Shown here: positions 7,872-11,239 of the stretch, one piece after another
Layout: the number at the start of each line of letters is the position of its first letter
Numbering within the stretch: the first letter of the stretch is position 1
Assembly (NCBI GenBank): GCA_011524755.1
Contig: WTJR01000198.1
Coordinates: 1 to 11,239 of the forward strand
DNA: 11,239 nt
Direction of reading: 5' to 3'
Source: Halieaceae bacterium
Lineage (GTDB): Bacteria; Pseudomonadota; Gammaproteobacteria; Pseudomonadales; Halieaceae
Made by a program: the position numbers and the translations under genes
Notes under the pieces: generated by a model
The model's input: only the letters and a program-made list of their open reading frames with translations
Databases searched by the model: none
Told to the model about the DNA's origin: nothing

Positions 7872-10583
7872 TTAGAACGAGTAGCGAGCTTGCAGGTACC
7901 AGCTACCACCGTTGAAGCCAAATGGGCTGTCTTCTGGGTAAAGCTGACCTACACCACCACGACCTGGGTTCTTGTCTGGGTACTCGTCGAAGAGGTTCTC
8001 GACACCCAATACCAACTCAAGGTTTTCGGTGTAATCGTAAGCAACCTGTGCATCAACCAAAGTGGTTGCACCCACGTTGTAACCATTACCCGTCGACTTC
8101 CAAGCACCGTAGTAGTTCGCGCGAACCAGCGTACGGAGTTGGCCTTGTGTGTGGCTCCAAGCAATGTTGCCCTTCACGTTTGGAAGAAGGTCTTCCAACG
8201 CTTCAACACGACCACCGCTGATCGGGTTGATGGTTCCACGATTGTCGACTTCAGTCTTGTTGTAGTTAAACGCAACAGTCACCTTTGAAACGCCATCAGC
8301 GAAGTCAAAGTCCGTGCTACCAACCAGATCAATACCTGATGTTGTGGTATCGAAGCTGTTGGTGAAGAAACGGAACTGCTTCAGATCTTCGAGACCAACG
8401 AACTCCTGACGGTTGATAACGCCCGCATCGCCCAGACCTGTCAACGCATCGCTCACAGAGCCGTAGGCAGAGCCACCGGCGTAGTTCAGTGCATCAAGGA
8501 AGTTGATGTTCGCACCCAGAGCTACACGATCGGTCACTTCAATGTTGTAGTAATCGATTGTCCAGCTAGAGTTCTCAAGATCAAACGCAACACCGATCGA
8601 GAAGTTATCCGCTTCTTCGCTACCCAGTGTTGGTCTACCGTTGCCCTGACTCTCAATGAAGTCTGCAGCCAACTGACCAGGCGCCGAGAACAGAGGCAGT
8701 GTGCCCTGGTCTGTCAATGCACCGTTAACGATCTGAGTGGTTACGTTTGTGATGCTTGCCTGACCCGCAGTCGGAGCGTGGAAGCCTGTAGAGATGGCAC
8801 CGCGCAAGCGAACCTGATCATTTAGGCGAACAACACCCGCGATCTTGAAGTCAGTGGTGTCGCCGAAGTTACTGAAGTCTTCGTTACGAACCGCTGCCTG
8901 CATAGTGACGGCGTCGCTGATATCAGCTTCGAGGTCAATGTAGAACGCTGTGGAGTCTTGCGACGCTGATGTGCTGGCTGGGAAACCACCAAAGCCGTTA
9001 GAGCTTGATGAGAAGCCCTGGCTTGCCAATGGGCCCAACGCGTAAGAAGCAGCATCACCGGCGAAGAGATCGAACTCTTCCTCACGGTATTCAGCACCGA
9101 AGGCGACGTTGAGATCCGAAGCAAAACCCACGTCCATGGTGTACACGAAGTTGGCGTTGTAGACAGTTTCAGTCTGCTCCTGACCACCAGGAACGAAATC
9201 ACGTGGGGTGTTTGGACCCAGTGACGCGTTGATGGTGTTACGGATAAAGAAGTCAGAACGGTTCGAACCGCGCTGAACACTCACGTCGTAAGCAAGGCCT
9301 GTGCCGTAGTCGATCTCACCACGAACACCGACAGCAATCGCTGAATCTTCATTGTCACCACCGAAGCGAGGTACGAAGCCTGCAGGGATAGTTTCAATGA
9401 ACGAGAAGCAGTTTGCGTCTGCAGTTACCTGTGCAAGGAACGTGGGGTCAGGTGTGATGCCGCCTTGACCACCCAATGGGATACCGTCAATGCAGCTGCT
9501 ACCGCCGTCCATATCACCCACCAGAACCGATGGAACACCACCGTCAGCAGCGGCGAGCGCCATACCTGTCAGAGGGTCTACTGTTGGGCCAGCATAAACA
9601 CCGCCACGCTGGCCTGTAGATGCACCGGGCGTGAGGTTGCTAGCACGACCTACAACGTTTCGGTAGAAGAAGCCACCTGTTACGGTTCGCTCAGCGTGGT
9701 TACCGAAGGCGTACAACTCGGTCGAGTCGTTCAGTTCGATTGCTGAGTTGAAGAACAGCTTGATGTCGTCTTCGACATCGGGCTGACCCCAGTACTGAGG
9801 CACTTCGTTTGTGTACGTGTTGATGTTCTGGAAGTTCGTCACTGGCGAGTAGCCGTTTGCGATCTGGTAAGCAATATCATCACGAACGACCGAACGCACT
9901 GTGCCTTCCACGTCACGGATTTCACCGGTGACGTTAAGGAAGCCGTTGTCACCGAGAGGCATACCTAGGTTTGCAGCGACCATGTAGTTGGTGCCGTCAC
10001 CTTCGAAGGTAGACCCGTACTTAGTGACAACCTCGAAACCTTCATCGTCATCACGAAGCAGGAAGTTCAAAACACCTGCGATGGCGTCAGAACCGTACTG
10101 TGAAGATGCACCATCACGAAGGACTTCGATCTGCTTAAGCGCAAGCGATGGAATAGCAGCGATATCAACACCCTGCGCACCATCAGAAATACCGCCGCCC
10201 AGGAACGAGATGATCGAACCGCGGTGACGACGCTTGCCGTTTACCAAAACAAGTACGTTATCAGGCGACAGACCACGAACGTTTGCAGGACGAGAAATGG
10301 TCGCTGCGTCACTAATGGGCTGTGTGTTTACGTCAAAAGACGGTACCGATGTACGCAGCATGTCCTGGACGTCAGTTGATGCGTTGTCACGGAACTCGCT
10401 ACCGCTAATAACGTCAACAGGTACCGGGGAATCGGCAGCTGAGCGATCAGCAACACGGGTACCCGTGATGATGACCTCTTCAATCTCACCGTCCTGCGCA
10501 ATAGCTTGTACGGGTAGTCCCATTGCTAGGGGCACCGCCAAGGCTAGAATCGCAGCTCTCTTTTTAGAAAGAATATGAGTCAC
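7872..10583 (-). CDS. TonB-dependent outer-membrane receptor
   Basis: A 903-residue receptor that takes up a ligand across the outer membrane using TonB energy. Residues 1-29 form a signal peptide (SKKRAAILALAVPLAMG, cut likely after QAIA). A TonB-box-like IEEVIITG (about 34-41) follows, then the plug: PVPVDVISGSEF, NVLVLVNGKRRHRG, LKQIEVLRDGASSQYGSDAIAGVLNF. The rest is a beta-barrel with a TonB_dep_Rec C-terminal part (VLGVENLFDEYPDKNPG) and the terminal Phe of barrel proteins (WYLQARYSF). Only two cysteines exist, Cys364 and Cys392, in a Gly-rich presumed surface loop. Start choice: the longest frame begins with TTG at 10589, but AGGAG (10591-10595) would lie only 1 base away; GTG at 10583 leaves an ideal 7-base gap and still keeps the signal peptide. 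Codons favour GGT, CGT, GTT, AAC and TTC, suggesting strong expression. There is no substrate clue beyond the adjacent exported amidohydrolase. Confidence 0.93.
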   Translation of the reverse strand: MTHILSKKRAAILALAVPLAMGLPVQAIAQDGEIEEVIITGTRVADRSAADSPVPVDVISGSEFRDNASTDVQDMLRTSVPSFDVNTQPISDAATISRPANVRGLSPDNVLVLVNGKRRHRGSIISFLGGGISDGAQGVDIAAIPSLALKQIEVLRDGASSQYGSDAIAGVLNFLLRDDDEGFEVVTKYGSTFEGDGTNYMVAANLGMPLGDNGFLNVTGEIRDVEGTVRSVVRDDIAYQIANGYSPVTNFQNINTYTNEVPQYWGQPDVEDDIKLFFNSAIELNDSTELYAFGNHAERTVTGGFFYRNVVGRASNLTPGASTGQRGGVYAGPTVDPLTGMALAAADGGVPSVLVGDMDGGSSCIDGIPLGGQGGITPDPTFLAQVTADANCFSFIETIPAGFVPRFGGDNEDSAIAVGVRGEIDYGTGLAYDVSVQRGSNRSDFFIRNTINASLGPNTPRDFVPGGQEQTETVYNANFVYTMDVGFASDLNVAFGAEYREEEFDLFAGDAASYALGPLASQGFSSSSNGFGGFPASTSASQDSTAFYIDLEADISDAVTMQAAVRNEDFSNFGDTTDFKIAGVVRLNDQVRLRGAISTGFHAPTAGQASITNVTTQIVNGALTDQGTLPLFSAPGQLAADFIESQGNGRPTLGSEEADNFSIGVAFDLENSSWTIDYYNIEVTDRVALGANINFLDALNYAGGSAYGSVSDALTGLGDAGVINRQEFVGLEDLKQFRFFTNSFDTTTSGIDLVGSTDFDFADGVSKVTVAFNYNKTEVDNRGTINPISGGRVEALEDLLPNVKGNIAWSHTQGQLRTLVRANYYGAWKSTGNGYNVGATTLVDAQVAYDYTENLELVLGVENLFDEYPDKNPGRGGVGQLYPEDSPFGFNGGSWYLQARYSF

Positions 10584-10590
10584 GTTCAAT

Positions 10591-10595
10591 CTCCT
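10591..10595 (-). promoter_or_regulatory. Ribosome binding site that fixes the receptor start
   Basis: AGGAG on the minus strand. It is 7 bases from GTG (10583-10581) but only 1 base from the TTG (10589-10587) that opens the longest frame. Spacing therefore selects the GTG, which removes two residues from the longest reading. Confidence 0.75.
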
Positions 10596-10654
10596 ATGGA
10601 TTTCTGTGATGGTTGAGTGAAACCTTTATGTAAAAAAAGATGTTCATTTAATGC

Positions 10655-10670
10655 GTCAAAAATATTTGAC
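10655..10670. repeat. Inverted GTCAAA / TTTGAC half-sites, 4-bp spacer
   Basis: GTCAAA (10655-10660) and TTTGAC (10665-10670) are exact reverse complements separated by AATA, an operator-like 16-bp dyad about 70-85 bp upstream of the receptor start. Its right half is also the beginning of the longer inverted repeat listed next, so three GTCAAA-type half-sites occur in this region. Confidence 0.6.
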
Positions 10671-10742
10671 ACATTTCGCCACGATAACGTTTTGGAGACG
10701 CTAAGGGAAGCGAGGCGCGATGATACACACAAATGTGTCAAA
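10665..10742. repeat. Perfect 12-bp inverted repeat upstream of TonB receptor
   Basis: TTTGACACATTT (10665-10676) and AAATGTGTCAAA (10731-10742) are exact reverse complements with 54 bp between them. A 12-bp perfect match in under 300 bp is unlikely by chance. The arm centres are 66 bp apart. No target-site duplication flanks the pair and the interior has no ORF, so this looks like paired regulator sites or a long-loop RNA stem rather than a miniature transposon. Confidence 0.8.
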
Positions 10743-10773
10743 CGCTAGAGGTGAAGATCGCCTTATCTAGACA

Positions 10774-10788
10774 AACTAAAATTTAGTT
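10774..10788. repeat. 15-bp palindrome AACTAAAATTTAGTT
   Basis: A 7-bp perfect dyad about a central A, in the AT-rich spacer about 190 bp upstream of the receptor start and 72 bp past the SDR stop. It is operator-like in form; no known regulator motif is recognised. A partial extra pairing exists between AGTTGG (10785-10790) and CCAACT (10811-10816). Confidence 0.55.
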
Positions 10789-10859
10789 GGACAGACAAAT
10801 CGGCCATTAGCCAACTTTTCGAGACTTAAGGTTTGGGTTTTGAGTGACCCTCGACGAGG

Positions 10860-11239
10860 CTACATCGCCTCCTTTTCTTTCCAATAGGCTTCTACGGTTT
10901 GCGCACCGAAACCAGCAATAGCCTCAAAGAAGGTATCAGGGTCTGCGTGCCGCATCTGAGCCAGTCCCATCTCCATTTCCTTTGCATAAATATACTCGGG
11001 CTTGTCGGCGTTTACGGCCTCCCAAATACACTTCGCACAATCCATAGGATCGTCACCTGCATCAATTACCGCATCCGAGATGCCTCGCTTAGAACCGTTG
11101 CCAGTTAACGCATTGCGCGCAACGTCCGTCGCCACCGACCCTGGCAAAATATTGGTCACCTTGATGTTATGGATCTGATCGACCTCTGCGCGGAGCGCAT
11201 CCATGTAACCGATCAATCCGAACTTCGCTGCCGAATAAG
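10860..11239 (-). CDS. Short-chain dehydrogenase/reductase, C-terminal part (cut by window edge)
   Basis: About 125 residues of an NAD(P)-dependent SDR oxidoreductase. Read from the window edge (11239), the protein runs YSAAKFGLIGYMDALRAEV, giving the catalytic YxxxK motif (Tyr codon 11235-11237, Lys 11223-11225) and the helix after it. Then comes the conserved segment VTNILPGSVATDVARNAL, equivalent to the family's PGxVxT motif that binds the nicotinamide end. The N-terminal Rossmann fold with its Gly-rich motif and catalytic Ser lies beyond the window. The C-terminus is Glu/Lys-rich (YWKEKEAM) and ends in TAG at 10862-10860. The TTG near 11216 is not the start; the frame is open through the edge. 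Substrate unknown. It lies upstream of the TonB receptor on the same strand but 276 bp away, so it is probably a separate unit. Confidence 0.9.
   Translation of the reverse strand, partial: YSAAKFGLIGYMDALRAEVDQIHNIKVTNILPGSVATDVARNALTGNGSKRGISDAVIDAGDDPMDCAKCIWEAVNADKPEYIYAKEMEMGLAQMRHADPDTFFEAIAGFGAQTVEAYWKEKEAM

Larger units (their letters stand above)
10584..10859. promoter_or_regulatory. AT-rich regulatory region upstream of the TonB receptor
   Basis: This 276-bp stretch separates the SDR stop from the receptor start (both minus strand) and holds no credible gene. It contains the perfect 12-bp inverted repeat at 10665-10676 and 10731-10742, a further GTCAAA half-site at 10655-10660, and a 15-bp palindrome at 10774-10788. 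A minus-strand TTGACG (10659-10654) is a possible -35. No good -10 lies at 16-18 bp; the downstream TTTTTTTACATAAA stretch offers only poor matches. The promoter is thus not pinned down, but the concentration of dyad sequences suggests regulator binding. Confidence 0.6.

Noticed and set aside
7890..8288. Long plus-strand ORFs antisense to the TonB receptor (also near 9465-9746, 9988-10227 and 10234-10578)
   Set aside because: They are explained by the receptor's biased codon use, which leaves few stops on the opposite strand; the translations look low-complexity and have no recognisable motif.
8822..9280. 152-codon minus-strand ORF inside the TonB receptor
   Set aside because: It is a frame-shifted reading of the barrel coding region, rich in Ser/Thr/Arg/Val, with no motif.
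10629..10646. TyrR-like box (TGTAAA plus 6 bases)
   Set aside because: The second half reads TGTTCA rather than TTTACA, so only half of the motif is present.
10666..10694. Plus-strand promoter starting at TTGACA within the inverted repeat
   Set aside because: No acceptable -10 at 16-18 bp and no plus-strand gene follows in the window.
10665..10742. Miniature transposon with 12-bp terminal inverted repeats
   Set aside because: Only 78 bp long, with no target-site duplication at the flanks (AATA versus CGCT), and no second copy in this window.
10849..10859. Terminator for the SDR gene (CCTCGACGAGG palindrome right after its stop)
   Set aside because: The stem is only 4-5 bp and no T run follows on the minus strand; too weak to call.
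1..11239. CRISPR array, tRNA/rRNA, integrase, transposase, toxin-antitoxin or phage defence genes
   Set aside because: No regularly spaced repeats, no cloverleaf-like segment seen, and every substantial ORF is assigned to a metabolic or transport family.

Overview
The window looks like an ordinary chromosomal region of a free-living, probably marine, heterotrophic gammaproteobacterium. The gene types (penicillin-acylase-family hydrolase, spinster-like MFS carrier, exported YtcJ-type amidohydrolase, large TonB-dependent receptor, SDR oxidoreductase), the moderate-to-high GC by eye and the tight intergenic spacing would suit the OM60/NOR5 (Halieaceae) or a related group. That placement is inference from style; there is no rRNA or other phylogenetic marker here. 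I see no transposase, integrase, tRNA, CRISPR array or phage gene. No gene-free stretch exceeds 300 bp; the longest is 276 bp (10584-10859).

Layout. Positions 1-2346 (+) hold a penicillin/acyl-homoserine-lactone acylase family N-terminal-nucleophile hydrolase cut at its 5' end by the window edge. It converges on a spinster-type MFS transporter (2395-3699, -), and a perfect 13-bp-arm terminator sits between them. Upstream of the MFS gene, on the same strand, is an APC/LAT-type amino acid permease (3905-5200, -). Divergent from the permease, across 87 bp, are a stand-alone formyltransferase-fold protein (5288-6001, +, GTG start) and then an exported metal-dependent amidohydrolase (6128-7804, +). 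The amidohydrolase converges on a TonB-dependent outer-membrane receptor (7872-10583, -), again with a shared bidirectional terminator. A 276-bp AT-rich regulatory region with a perfect 12-bp inverted repeat lies upstream of the receptor. The window ends inside an SDR oxidoreductase (10860-11239, -) whose catalytic YSAAK motif lies at the very edge.

How they may work together (inference). The receptor could bring a small organic ligand across the outer membrane. The acylase (probably periplasmic) and the exported amidohydrolase both belong to families that cleave amide-type bonds. Two inner-membrane carriers, one of an amino-acid permease family, could move products. The formyltransferase is cytoplasmic and keeps its Asn-His-Asp catalytic set; it sits beside an amidohydrolase whose family includes an N-substituted formamide deformylase. 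This fits scavenging or turnover of N-acyl or N-formyl compounds, but no substrate can be read from the sequence, and the strands and terminators show at least four transcription units rather than one operon.

The most distinctive non-coding signal is the dyad-symmetric DNA upstream of the TonB receptor. The receptor's start is best placed at a GTG (10583), two codons inside the longest open frame. I found no clearly novel multi-gene system; the findings are mostly regulatory and contextual.
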